From positions 48,416,443 to 48,480,442 of the forward strand of contig CP136068.1 of assembly GCA_032622095.1 (NCBI GenBank): DNA of 64,000 nucleotides, written 5' to 3'. The translations under genes and the position numbers were made by a program. This DNA comes from Siphonodentalium dalli. Lineage: Eukaryota > Mollusca > Scaphopoda > Gadilida > Siphonodentaliidae. Positions within the stretch are counted from its first letter, which is position 1; each line of letters starts with the position of its first letter. The notes under the pieces were generated by a model. The model searched no databases and was not told the origin of the DNA. It saw only the letters and a program-made list of their open reading frames with translations. Positions 27,643 through 39,521 of this stretch are shown here, piece by piece.

Positions 27643-27745
27643 ATAATCTGTTTAGAATCTCCACATTTTGAGTCGATATTGTGCTGAAAATAGAACATTT
27701 TAGTCACATTATCGACTCATAATGAGACAATTCTAAGCAGATTAT
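27643..27745. repeat. Small foldback element
   Basis: The arms at 27,643-27,677 and 27,711-27,745 are inverted copies (ATAATCTGYTTAGAAT at the outside, GAGTCGAT inside) with a 33-bp loop. They are about 35 bp long with a few mismatches. This is MITE-like debris, with no coding content. Confidence 0.6.
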
Positions 27746-27790
27746 GTGCGGACAATTACATAAATAAGCCAACTCATGAATTTTAACATG

Positions 27791-27813
27791 TGTTTTCACT
27801 TTGGCCCGCGCCA
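27791..27813. repeat. Dispersed repeat word TTGGCCCGCGCCA
   Basis: A 23-bp string containing TTTTCACTTTGGCCCGCGCC also occurs at 23,541-23,563 with a single base change. A diverged inverted copy (GGTGCGGGCC, followed by sequence related to ATAACGGGTATG) is near 36.3 kb. These are probably ends of one interspersed family. Confidence 0.55.
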
Positions 27814-29318
27814 TAAAACGAGATAACGGGTATGAGTCTATTATCTGCCCATTTCATGATCAAATAATCACACTGTTAACCTGTATCACATTATAGGTCG
27901 ATTATGTGCGGGATCCTCAAGTAGAGGAACCCTCTCTACACAATGAGAGTTGAAGATACAATTGGGCTGGCTGGAGTACTGTATACTTAACGTATCTTTA
28001 TGCTTAAGATTGTGAATATTGCTACACAAAAACGTTGTGTATAATTGAAATGATCCGAGCATGTACACTGCTTCATGCGAAGGCGATTATAAAAAACATC
28101 GGTATCATTACTGCAGTTGCAATACAAGGGGCGCATGACGTCATTGTCGGGTTCAAAATCATGAATGAACATATCAATCGCGTGGGCAATCAAAACAACA
28201 TTCCAACGTATTTCCTTACGCACTATAAACAAATAGTTCCTATGTTTTAACATTATTTGATTGCCTCCCGTCGCGTGTATTATGGTAAAACATATCACAG
28301 AGTAACTACAACACATTTGTTGAGTAGTTACTATATACACTATATAAAACGCAGATGTAATAGATTTTGTCCATTTAATTCAATTTCTGCTGAACTTGCA
28401 GGTTGTGAGAATTTAGCAAATTGAGATACACTGATGCATGTGCAGGTTGGGATAATTTACTCAAGAAAGCTAATCGCCGGACACAAATCCAACTATTTTG
28501 GCATTTAAAACACAAATAAAATGTAATTTGTGTGGTGGATTCTGTCGAACGAATATTAGATAAACGTGTTATATACACAATGGTCCGAATCGGCATCTCT
28601 GGTTTAGACTAGGTTTTATTCTAGACCAGGTTTAACTCCAGTTTAAACTAGGTTTAAGTAGGGTTTTACAGTAGTTAAACCAGGTTTATGGGAGTAAAAC
28701 TGGGTTTTAGCGTACTTAAACCAAGTTTTGTGATAAACTCAGTTTAAGTTGAACTAGGTTTTATTAACGTGATAAAGTTATGGTAATATTACTAATTGTT
28801 TGTGGTGAATTGGCTATATAATCATCAATATAAGCTTAGGTATATATGATTTATACGTACCATACGTCTCGCCTCCAACATACACCTTTAAATATACTTT
28901 GAAAAAAAATCAAAGTTAAACCACCCTACCCCAGGTTTGACTAAAACCTAGTTTTTTGGGTTTAATTATTCGGCCGATATTTTTCGCCCAATATTGATGT
29001 TGTTTCTTCGTGAATATGAGAGTGTTTATTTTGAATTGGGGGAGGCGTTTATGCGCGGGCGTTTGTCATTCAATGTAGATGCAGGAGAGTCTTAGTGGAA
29101 TTCGGGGAGGCGATGTCGGTACTTATGAGATAAATTCTAACAAAATATGTGCCAGTGTGATGGATGATTTCTTGCTATATATGTCTGTTTGCAATTCGCT
29201 CGTTCGGATGTCGATTTGGCGGCTGAGAGTATGGCGGGATCGGACTGATCAGATTGACACGTTAGACACGAACATGACTTTTGAAACTGATTCCTTATTC
29301 ACAAAAAGGTCTCTTTCG

Positions 29319-30715
29319 GTCAATTTGACGCATGGGTTGGTGGCCCGCCCAAATACCCATCAGAGTCACCCCAGCCTTCACCCGGGGGAGGGTAACGGCC
29401 ACCCTGAGAGGGTGGAGTATGGACTATTTTGGAGAACTGTAAGGATTTCGGCCAATTTGATAGTATGGGTGGGTGGCTCGCCCCAAATAACCCATAGAAA
29501 CACCCCACCCCTCACATCCGGGGGGGTACCACCGAGGGGGTGAATGTGGGATATGGACCATTTTCGAAACTGGTAAGGATTTCGGCCAATTGACGGCATG
29601 GATGGATGGCCCGCTCAAATGTCCCATAGAAACAGCCCACCCCTGAACGCTGGGGGAACCACACGGGAGGTGAACATGGGGTATGGACCATTTTCGAGAA
29701 CGGTAAGGATTTCGGTCAATTTGACTTCAGCAGTGTGGGTAGCCCGCTCCAACTACCCCCTATAAACACCCTCACCCGGAGGTACCACCCGAGGGGGTGA
29801 AATGGGGTATGGACCATTTTCGAGAACGGTGGGTGGCACATCCCAAATGCGCCCCATAGAAACACCCCACCCCGGACCCCATTTTCACCCGCTCGGGTAG
29901 AACCACTCGCGGTAAGGGTGGGGGTGTTTCTGTGACTATATTTGAGGGCGGGCCGCCCACCAATGACGTCATATTGGCCGAAATTCTTACCGTTCTCGAT
30001 AACGGTCCATAACCCATTATATGGGGTATTTGGGGCGTGCCACCTACACATGCCGTAATATTAACCAACAGAGGCATGTTTTTGCAAATAATGAATAAAA
30101 TGCTCCATACCCCATTTTCACCCCAGCAGGGTGGTACCCTCCAGGGATGAGGGTAGGGTGTCTATATAGGATATTTGGAGCTGGCCACACACCCCTGTCG
30201 TCAAATTGGCCGAAATCCTTACCTATCTCGAACATGGTTCATATCCCATCTTCACCCTCGGGTGGTGACCCACCCCACCCCGCCCGGATGTGAGCGGTGG
30301 GGTGTTTATATGCGTTATTTGATGTACCCTTCCCCGGGGGTGAGGGTTGGGGTGTTTCTATTCGGTATTTGGGCGTGCCCAATTTCCACCTCCTCTGGTG
30401 GGACCCCTCCCCCGGTGAGGGGTGGGTAGGGGTGGTTCTATGGTGTATTTTGATCGTGCCACCCACTCCTGCTGCCAAATTAATTAGCCTAAATCCTTAC
30501 CGTCCATACCCCTGTTATCCCGGGGTGAGGGGTGATGTTTCTATCGGGTATTATGGGCGAGCCACCCTTTCATGCCGTCAAATTCGCCGAAATCCTTCCC
30601 GTTCTCAAAAATGGTCCATACCCCATTTTCAACCGTCCGGATGGTACCCCCGGGGTGTTGGTGTTTCTATGTGGTATTTGTGGCGGGGCCCCACCTATGC
30701 CCTCAAGAGATATTA
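29319..30715. repeat. GC-rich ~131-bp minisatellite that flips orientation mid-way
   Basis: The marker phrase AAGGATTTCGGCCAATTTGA, with variants, appears in the plus direction at about 29,441, 29,573 and 29,704, with a related phrase at 29,319; spacing is about 131 bp. From about 29,880 the same phrases appear as reverse complements (near 29,970, 30,201, 30,475 and 30,580). Units also share ATGGACCATTTTCGAGAACG and CCCATAGAAACACCCCACC. The G+C content stands out against the AT-rich surroundings. Open frames across it are shadows of the repeat. It sits inside the TIR element. Confidence 0.75.
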
Positions 30716-31067
30716 GATAATATTTACACACTAAGTGTTGTCATCACTAAATCCAGCATTCTGATTGGTCGGCGCCCACGTGGCTAGTTGCAGTTATTTC
30801 TCGGTGAATGCGCAAAGCCTAATAACACCAAGCTAATAACACCATCGATACGTCATTAGGTTTGGAAAGACGAATGCGTAACGCTTTGGGCGCATTTTGA
30901 CTCGCGCAGGATTGACTTAATACATCATCGGGTTTCAACATGAAGAGAAATTGTTCCTATTAACTTTTGCCAAGGGTGCTATTGGGTATTTTGGGCTGAT
31001 CTTGTCACGATACACTTTTCGATTTAAATATATTTACAAAAGTGGCTTTTTCGCTAAATGTATATAA

Positions 31068-31234
31068 ATATAAGGATTAACTGTCATGTGGACTATTTTT
31101 ATGGAGATGTAACGGTGAGGTAAGTGGACATAACTTGTATGTAAAACCCTTCGGGTTTTACACAAGTTATGTCCACTTACCTCACCGTTACATCTCCATA
31201 AAAACAGTCCACATGACAGTTAATCCTTATATAT
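31068..31234. repeat. Long near-perfect hairpin (~80-bp arms, 3-nt loop)
   Basis: The left arm at about 31,068-31,149 and the right arm at about 31,153-31,234 are nearly exact reverse complements around the tip ACCC-TTC-GGGT. They differ by a 2-nt bulge (AT near 31,139) and about one mismatch in the stem. DNA or RNA from here would form a very stable foldback. It lies just inside the right end of the TIR element. It could be a nested foldback element or a hairpin end left by a recombination event. Confidence 0.85.
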
Positions 31235-34200
31235 CTAACCGTTATACAACAGACCGTGCATTCGTCGTGATTTCTCAAAGCGCACGTGTTATTCCCCTGA
31301 TTAGGAGATTATATAGCGACAACAGGTCGCTTGACCGGACAATGAATTGACAAGCTTAGCGATAATAAACAGACAGACCACGCCTCCTATTCTTGCAATT
31401 GGACAAGTGTGGCCCACAGGTAACGCAATCGACCAAATCTATGTCGTCCCAGCGGTGGAGAAAAACTTGGTTTTACTACTAAAACCCAGTTTAAACTGGT
31501 AGTTTAAACTAGGTCTAAACTGGAGATGCCGATTCGGACCAATGTGTTTGTAACGATTCATGTATCGCGACGAGGCTATTTTTCGTGGGGACATAGCGAC
31601 TCGACACATTGGGCATATAACACACATCTACCACCGTGATGTATATCCGGTCGACGACCAAAGATAGCTCCGCGTTGAGCCTCGCCAGATATAAACTAAA
31701 TATATGATATATAGTGCCCAGTGTGATGGTATAGTTCACGACGCGAAGCAGTATATCCTCGTAGTCAACGACAAGTCATGCTCTAGTTATAATATATCAC
31801 CGAACAATTCGAACTTGTAACATGTGCATGCATACCGCATAACCCTATCCTACCATCACCAACAGCTGGACATATCCTTCATAACCGATTAAGACTGAAC
31901 TGCAGACCTAATATTTGTGACCTGACATTCCCCCATCTCTCTGTGTGGGGAACTTGGGACAACTTACCGCTATCTCTTTGCCATGCAGAAGAGATATAAA
32001 TGTCTCCATACCCAACGTTGTCCTATCAGATAATATTTTATTGTGGGGATAAAGGGAGATTAGCCTTCGCGAAAACAAATAAATATGTAATGCAGTACAG
32101 ACATATATCATGAGAACAAAAATATTTCCATAAGTTTATCACTTGTATGTGTAACGAATTGCTTTGGATTCCGGCCTCGTTGTGCGGCAACATGATATAC
32201 CCCACGATATATGTAGTACTAAATGCCTACCGATAACGATTGTTGTGTATGTTATTTGCTTGTTATTATCCTGTTTATATGTAAACTGATTCCACTGGAA
32301 CGATGCTGCGATATTCACAGTGAACACCCTTGAACTAGGAATTGTCCTGTTTCGGGTTAGTGCTGCTGAATATGTTATTGTTCTCAAGATATATAGTGCA
32401 CGACATATTTTGATTATGTACTTTTGGTTGTGTTTGTGTTTAAGTACTTGTTGACGGATGTATATAATCAATTGTGATTGACCCCCTGCAATGACGCCTG
32501 ACACATGAAGATTACTACAGACGAGCACCATTTTTATCACGCAACAACCCAATTATTGAAAATTCCCACCACTGTCATCTCGCGACTTCATCTGCCCCCC
32601 TCTGGTCTTCTAGTTTCTCCTCCACTTCTCTCTCTCTACCTGCCTCAGCTATCCCTAACACCGTCTTCTCCCTTTTCTTCCATCCTAACCCAAATTCAGT
32701 TATATATCTCCATTTCTCCTACAACCATTATTTCTAACCACTCCCGTCTGATCAATACCCCTCCCTCACTTATTGTGGACGGGGCATGTAGCCAAAGAGG
32801 AGACGACTTCATATAAGCCCTTGGGCTTGTTGTCTGAACCTCGTTTCCACACACTAACTCTCTATTTTGCACATATGTGTCATATGTATATTATGTCATA
32901 TGTTTGGATTTGGATATACAAATATGTTTAAATTAAAACTCGCTACATTTGTGATCGGTTCGAATAGCTGGCTACGAATGTTATCGATGCCTTCTGACAA
33001 TGACCTCATCGGCGGCAATTAATGTGTTCTCCCGATCTTGAATGTATCGGAACAGTACCGTGAGGAGTGAACTGACTCGATTATCATGTCCAAAATCATA
33101 CAATGCTTATTCTTAGCAAGACACTGGGTACATGTATATATTCCCCATGCATTAGTACAGCTACGGTCAGGAGGCGAAGGGGTTACCATTTACCCTCGGT
33201 TATATCTGTTTAATTGCCATGCACTCATCACCGCCATTTGCTATGTTGGCTGTCCAACCCTCCATCCGTGTCATTATGTCAGCTTGGTTCATGGCGATTA
33301 ACGATTTTAAAACGTATCAAAATAATTCATTGTCAAAGCAAACAAAAGCACAATAATGTACAGTACCATACCGTCGATATATACGACACCTTGTGTGTAG
33401 TTGCCATGCATTTACCTCTGACTTTTTCTTGGTGGGTGATTTCGGGTTGAATCAAGGTTGAGTCTTTCTGAGGGAATTAATCATTTATTTATAAATTTAT
33501 CTATTTACAATGAAAACTTTCGGACATTCCAGTATAGTTGGAAGCGGACCAAGCAACAATCGGAACTCCGGTTGTAAAACGTAGAATTGTGACTTAACGG
33601 CGGAGTTCCAGAACATAAAGTAACATAGAACATTTTAACAAGATCTTATATAGAAAACATGCACAGGTGTGAATTAATGACGGGGAATCGATTAGCAGAT
33701 TTGCATTATAAAAAATGTTGGCATCAACAGTTTGACAAATAAGTAATTATTAAACGTAAAGCTAATAATTAGGTGCGAAATTGGTAATTAATGAGCACCC
33801 GATTGTGTGAGAATTGACAAGTTACATGTGAAAAACCAGCTGATTGAGACAGAGAAAAGGTTGGAATTACGAAAAGCCTTATGCAACACAGAAATGAACC
33901 AAACGCGAGTACTATAAAAACAAACCTCAGAAATGATATATACAGTCGAAATAATTTACAGTACCAATGAATTAATTATCCGAAAAATATCACTGACAGG
34001 TGTTCAACCCGTGGTCCGAGTGCTAGCAGTGGGTTGGATAATGCCACAGTAAAGTAATGTACATGTACTTTCGATTTGTATTTTCCATTTTTCTGGTACT
34101 ATGTATTTTGTATGGGACAGATACATTTTGATCACTTTGGTCGGGTTTCGAAGCTAGAAATCTAAATTATCAGGTTAGAATTTCATGTACAATATATGCG

Positions 34201-34789
34201 ATCATATTTAATTTATCATGTTAGTTTTAAAGAATACTATTAAATGTCTGTAGAATTGGAAGTAATGTCCGATAAGTGAACAGTTTGCAAAAAGTGTTTC
34301 TGAAACCCATTTTACCTCGAAGCAGTTTGGTTTTCCGACAATCTGACCATTCCTATAACACCTCCAAAAGTAAGCTACCCCTCATATACTATCTAGCATA
34401 TTCTATGTTATTAATCTGGTCGTTTTTAAATATTAAACGGATGGAAAATATGGTAAATCCAGCACATTACTGTGAGAGATGTTATGATTTATCCTGATGG
34501 TATAAGCTAGCTAGACTAAATATATACCAGTGAGTGAATACACGCCCTTGTATCTAAATAGATTGTCTCCGATCCGCCATTACTGTTACTGTTGATTTGT
34601 TATGTTATGAGATTCGTTGACTTTTTGTTCCATAATTTCGAACGTGTAGCTCTTACAGTTGGTTTCATCCATACTTCCTCTGATGGTGATAAATGTAATT
34701 ATATCTTCACTATCTGAATCAGGCTCTCCCAAATAGGAGCCTTTATTCGGCGTCGTTGGGACTTGCGTACCCTGACAAAAGGGGCCTGC

Positions 34790-35340
34790 AGTTTGATTTT
34801 TTATACAATTTGTTTTTAAAATATACAATTAAACAAATTTGAATTAAAATTTAAAAGAATTGTATTTTTTTATTTATTTATTTTGCATTGAACTCCTTGC
34901 TAAATTTAAAAAAACCGCAAGTTTATATTTGTTTGTAATCAAAATTTAGAAAAACTAATGCCGCTATGAAATTGACCTGTGTACCCCGCGTCACCACACC
35001 TAATTTGGTTGCCATCGGTGCAGGTGTCTGAAAAATTGCACGAATAGACAGGTGTGCCCCTTTTGCGCAAGGGGCCTCCGGCCCCTTTTTGTGCTTTGCG
35101 CTCATTTATATTTTAGACATTGCCGCACAGTTTGATGGTTTTACATTTTGATTTTGAAATCTAAAATTATATCTTTTAAATCCTTTTTTTTAGATTGAAC
35201 TCCTTGCTTTTTTTAAGTCATAATTTTGAAAAACTAAGGCCGTTATAACATCCGCGGGGTATTCCGATTCACCACACGAATTTATTTTTTAATCGGACCA
35301 GGGGTCTGGGTTAAATATCGCGAACAGACAGACATGGGCG
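34790..35340. repeat. Two diverged direct copies of a ~300-bp AT-rich repeat
   Basis: TTGAACTCCTTGCT at 34,888 and again at 35,195 gives an offset of about 307 bp. Both copies then run through a GAAAAACTAA..GCCG/TTAT block, a TCACCACAC block, an AATTT..ATCGG block and end with AATTGCACGAATAGACAG / ATATCGCGAACAGACAG. The shared tail suggests an interspersed element, perhaps a SINE or LINE 3' end. Type unknown. Confidence 0.6.
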
Positions 35341-36213
35341 GACATCCCTACTGTTTATATGTCTATATTATTCTGATTACCTGATTTTGATTTGGAACTA
35401 AATGATAATGTGAAATGAAAATGTGATGGACATGATATAATACTAGCAGGGATAAAATCGTATCATAGACGACGCGACTTAAGTATATTTAAATCACATC
35501 ATTATCACAGAGATGACTATATATCGGTCTGGTGGAAATCGACGACACCAAAGTTTGTTTTTATTGCTACACCCCTCTCCGATCCAATCCCTGACATGCA
35601 TATGCATGTGTCTTTTAACCATACCATAATATTGCCCATATCATGAAGATGACTATATGTATACAAGTTTTCCACCAGGGACTTAGCTATGGTTGACTCA
35701 TGGGTCCCCCGAGTATTAAATTGAATCACATCCAACTCAACCGCAGAGAAATGACATTGTATAACACAAACATGAACATTTGAGAAGGCATCTCTAAAGG
35801 AAACAACAAGATCGACCGCCAGCAAAACGTTAGCGTTAACTGGATGTACCAGCAGCCTCCAATGCCCTTTCGTGGACTGAAACACGTATCGCTCGCTCAT
35901 AAAATAAATATGACACGGTACTCAGAAAGTTTTTTGTGACGACAGTATAAAATCGACAAAACTGACCACAGCAAGTGGCTCGGGTACTTTTGAAAACATC
36001 TACAGCTTTCTGCATGCTGACAGTTTCTGTCAACTCAAGAATGACTCTGGCTTGTCGTTAAAAGCTATATCGTAAAGGTCCATTATATGCATTTGTTCGG
36101 ACTCTGACACCAGCAATCAGAGTCCGCGCCGTGTTTTTACTTTACCAACATATCCTCATGCAAAAAGGTTCATATTGATCGTATTTCAAAAACCCAAATA
36201 CGGTTATATTGGC

Positions 36214-36537
36214 GTTATTTGAATCTGAATTAGGCTCTATATGAACGTGAATGGGACACGAAAACAGTCAATTCTGAAATAAGTCCATACTGAACGCATA
36301 CCCGTTATTCCTTTGAATGGTGCGGGCCTCAGTAAAACCACATTATAAAGAGTGTGAATCTGGTTAGTCAAGTTGATGGAAAAAGTTAAGATTAAATATT
36401 GCCAATATGGGCGTGTTTCGTATGGGGTGCATCAAATACGCCCGATACGAACATATATGTAATATGAATATGGTAATATATGACTGTTTTCGTGCCCAAT
36501 TTACGTTCATATATAGAGTAATTAAGATTCAAATAAG
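36214..36537. repeat. MITE-like inverted-repeat element
   Basis: The arms at 36,214-36,270 and 36,481-36,537 are inverted, with about 80% identity as judged by eye; both contain TTCATATA and CGAAAACAGTCA/TGACTGTTTTCG. They are separated by about 210 bp with no coding content. Related words occur at 23.25-23.6 kb. Confidence 0.55.
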
Positions 36538-38673
36538 AACCTATTTTTTTGGGGGGTTCTGGTCACATTTGAGATGCAATGAGCAGAACTTGGCGAGAAT
36601 CGTGAGAGTTTTATTACTTATGAACATTCTATCTCAAATGGACCGAAAACAATCACTTTGATCCAATATGGCAAAAATAAATGAAATTGTAGATGTTGCC
36701 CCAGAATGCCATATATTCGCTTGAAAGAAAACTGTTGCGTTTGGTGGATGTAATTGGTTAGTTGGCTTATCTATGTACCTTTTAAACATTAAATAACACT
36801 AATAATGTTAATGTATCGTGGTTTATTCTCACTCTAATATTAAATTTTCGGGTTATTATTCCATTATTCCATACACTTTTATGGTACACGGTCGCGCGAT
36901 ACGCACAGTAGGTCGATCCAGAAGTTAGCAGGGAGCAATTTTGGTGTCATTCGAGAGAGAACCTTTAGATTACGATCTGAAATCTGCTAAAATCTGCTTC
37001 TGGGAAAATGCAAGACCAACGATGGCATAACATATGGCCGCCGAGAATAATGGAAGTGATAAATATGGTATTTACTCATTAATTCCTATTCGATAAAAGC
37101 GAATTTGACGTGGGTATAGATCTCTTGTTGGGGATACAGTATGTTTTGGAATTTGAAATGTGTTTAGAATATCGCATTTCGCAATATCTTAAGAGGCTAC
37201 AAAAACTGCCACATGAACGTCACATCCTTATAGCTAGGCTGGAGTGCACTGAAACAACTCTTTTAATATGACCATACGCTAGCGTAATTAACGAACCACA
37301 GCTAAACTACATGCATAAGCGAGGATATACCAGTATATGTGCCTTTTTAAAATCTTATAAAAATAACTATATAGATGCGTATTCCCATCCAATATGAATC
37401 ACTTAGGCCTTATGTCGTTGTGTGATTATGATTAATTTCACTCCAGACATGCACATCGAAAGAGTGGGTCTTAGGCGGTGTTTATACATTATCCGGTGAA
37501 GATCCTATTCGCTTTAGCCGTTAGCGATAACAATAGAGTGTTTATACTTCGCCGGATAAGAATTACAGGTATCCGGGTACGCAGCTATACGGTTTTCAAC
37601 TTTTGGATAAAATGAATTTGTACAAGCACCTGATTGTAGTATGGATTCTAGTTAGCTCTGCGTTTAAAGTTAGATGTTTATCTGGGGTCATGCCGTAATG
37701 GATGATTTCCTTTCAACAATTAACTCGGACAATATTATTGTGTAATCACTGATAGAACAGCCCGCTTTTCACCGGTGTACATATGGGTCAGTGTGCCAGT
37801 TTGGTTGTTTCTAATCAGCTGTCCGTCGGTGGTCACATACCTTGATTATAAGCTATTATTATAAATACTAACTGCTGATGTACACGTACTCTGCATGTAC
37901 ATGGTACATTTGTTGCACATTCGAGGGAATTAAATGTGCGTGTTCATGTACATGTATTTTCATATATATATATGGAAGAAATTGGATGACACGTTTCAAT
38001 GGATTCAAACTTTGTGGGTAATTAGTTCAACAATCTTAATCTGAGTGCGCCGTGGACATATATACATAGGGACGGGTCTAGATGGCCTGATTTGGATGTG
38101 TGGGACTGTTCATCTTTGGAATTTCCAACTGCATGCACCAAACCTTGAATGTCACCAAACTCACAATTTCGCGTAAATCCATGTACGCACCACGTTGGGC
38201 TTTAATCTAACTTCCCACTCACAGTAATCCTCTAGGCGGCCCCGTATTCAGCCATTTCCTTTAGATCTGAATCTGTTTATCAACCTGGAAATTGCCCAAA
38301 TCCTAACATGTTTAGTGGTCTGGCGTCAAGCAACTTGAACCCCGATTGATTCAGTTAAATTAGATAGCTGTTTAACTGACAACGGGGCGGGACCAAGACA
38401 TAATATCATTGGCCGACGATGGTTATGGCCAGGTGTTGTCGGGTGATCGGAATTACAGTTATAGATGACACCCTGTCGTGTATACATCGTTACGTTGGTC
38501 TTGCTGCTAGATACATGGGGACGATCCCCTATAGCAATGTTAGCGTTGTTTTGTGTCTCTTTCAATTTCAGTCCAATAATTTGGCCAAAAAATAAGCAAA
38601 TGTTGGTCTAATAAAAATCTCCACTAATAAATTGTTGGAAAATAAACTACGAGAACAATTTCAATATATTGTA

Positions 38674-38826
38674 CCGTGGGGACGATACTGTTTTGGTCGA
38701 TTTATAACTGATTCTCACGTGAAATAACGCCATCATTGCCAACTGACCTCAACACTAATATTGTTCACAATATTTACTTTAGTTCGTGTGCTTTTTAAAT
38801 CGACCAAAACAGTATCATCCCCACGG
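38674..38826. mobile_element. Short inverted-repeat element (153 bp) nested in the larger inverted repeat
   Basis: The 31-bp ends CCGTGGGGAYGATACTG..TCGATTTA match with one difference. The centre is AT-rich. This is MITE-like in size; no target duplication could be assigned. Confidence 0.65.
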
Positions 38827-38831
38827 CCCAG

Positions 38832-38890
38832 TGGAACTTGGTTTTACTATTAAAACAACGTTTAAACATGTAGTTTAAAACAGAGATGGA
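38832..38890. repeat. Fragment of the TIR-element terminus
   Basis: AACTTGGTTTTACTATTAAAAC followed by GTTTAAAC, TAGTTTAAA and CAGAGATG matches the right terminal region at 31,468-31,527 in order and spacing. It is a second, truncated copy of that family. Confidence 0.6.
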
Positions 38891-39442
38891 GAGACTTATT
38901 CTCCCCTTTAATATGTCTAGTATACATGTAAATCAGTATGACAATGTGAGCATGAATGTTAAAGTGTTCGTGTATGCGTTTAGTTATTTCATGTAGATTG
39001 TCTCTCATATATACGGTAATGCAGACTGAAAATACACCCAGTATATTGGAATCCGATTGCGACTCCGAGTTGGCAGAGTGTTGGGGCTAACAATTATGTC
39101 TGTCTAGGCGAAACCGAACATGAATCAGTCAGTCACTAGCTTTCGTTTCAACCGAGGGATTTCTTTAAACTCAATTCGATCGCCTAACAAACGTCAATCT
39201 GAGAAGCCAAATGAATTTAAGAGACACAAAACAACGCTAACATTGCTATAGGGGATCGTCCCCATGTATCTAGCAGCAAGACCAACGTAACGATGTATAC
39301 ACGACAGGGTGTCATCTATAACTGTAATTCCGATCACCCGACAACTCAACATACCCAACTAATTTTAGGGCGAACAATACATACATTCATGATTGCGTAG
39401 CAATTGCCACAACATCAGCTGTTATCTTATTGTTCATTGCAG

Positions 39443-39521
39443 AACGTTGAAGTTGGATGTGGTCGCAATGAATTGAATCTACCGTCCGTATCCGGTGGCT
39501 CTAAGTGCTTCGCACTGAGAG
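39443..39521 (+). CDS. Exon 2 (79 nt) of the PAN-mucin-lectin gene, linker with two cysteines
   Basis: The exon is bounded by acceptor TTGTTCATTGCAG| and a strong donor GAG|GTAAGA. Only one frame is open: 26 codons plus one base, containing NVEVGCGRNELNLPS and ending SKCFALR. It enters in phase 0 and leaves in phase 1. Phase 0 is exactly what exon 1 delivers, and phase 1 is exactly what the threonine-rich exon at 41,374 requires. Joining to exon 1 continues the end of the PAN-like module (MEK followed by NVEVGC). The exon is too small to identify by homology alone. The case rests on both splice sites, phase agreement on both sides, and position between the two larger exons. Confidence 0.55.

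Larger units (their letters stand above)
28577..31545. mobile_element. ~3-kb TIR element without a recognisable transposase
   Basis: The ends at 28,577-28,660 and 31,465-31,545 are inverted copies. Both begin with ACAMWGGTCCGAATCGGCAT reading inward, followed by TTTAAAC/AGGTTTA-rich subterminal repeats. The subterminal motif (AAACYAGGTTTAA and relatives) recurs many times inside the left end to about 28,960. The interior carries a GC-rich minisatellite and a long hairpin. I find no transposase, helicase or RT motif, so it looks like a non-autonomous DNA element. Target-site duplications are not clear. A fragment of the same terminal sequence lies at 38,832-38,890. Confidence 0.65.
38435..39345. 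mobile_element. Perfect 125-bp inverted repeat enclosing 660 bp with nested elements
   Basis: Positions 38,435-38,560 and 39,221-39,345 are exact reverse complements over about 125 bp. They include the words CGATGTATACACGACAGGG and GGGGATCGTCCCCATG. Perfect identity suggests recent origin or gene conversion. The 660-bp centre contains a second inverted repeat (38,674-38,704 with 38,796-38,826, one mismatch in 31) and a fragment of the terminal sequence of the 28.6-31.5-kb TIR element. No coding frame of note is present. Confidence 0.85.
25338..39442 (+). other. Intron 1 of the PAN-lectin gene (inferred), rich in repeats
   Basis: This 14.1-kb interval runs from the donor GTAGGA to the acceptor TTCATTGCAG. 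Apart from the repeats listed separately, I see no gene-like stretch. 31.55-34.78 kb and 35.34-36.17 kb hold no recognisable feature; 32.58-32.76 kb is pyrimidine-rich. 36.55-38.4 kb also shows nothing I can name. Small additional exons could be present. Confidence 0.45.

Noticed and set aside
29079-30787. Several Pro/Gly-rich open frames on both strands
   Set aside because: They are shadows of the GC-rich ~131-bp minisatellite and change frame from unit to unit.
32580-32770. Ser/Pro/Leu-rich frame in pyrimidine-rich DNA
   Set aside because: Its composition follows from CT-rich simple sequence, and there is no splice or domain support.
35069-35090. GC hairpin followed by T-run resembling a bacterial terminator
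   Set aside because: AAGGGGCC-TCC-GGCCCCTT plus T's fits the shape, but there is no bacterial gene context and it lies inside an interspersed repeat.
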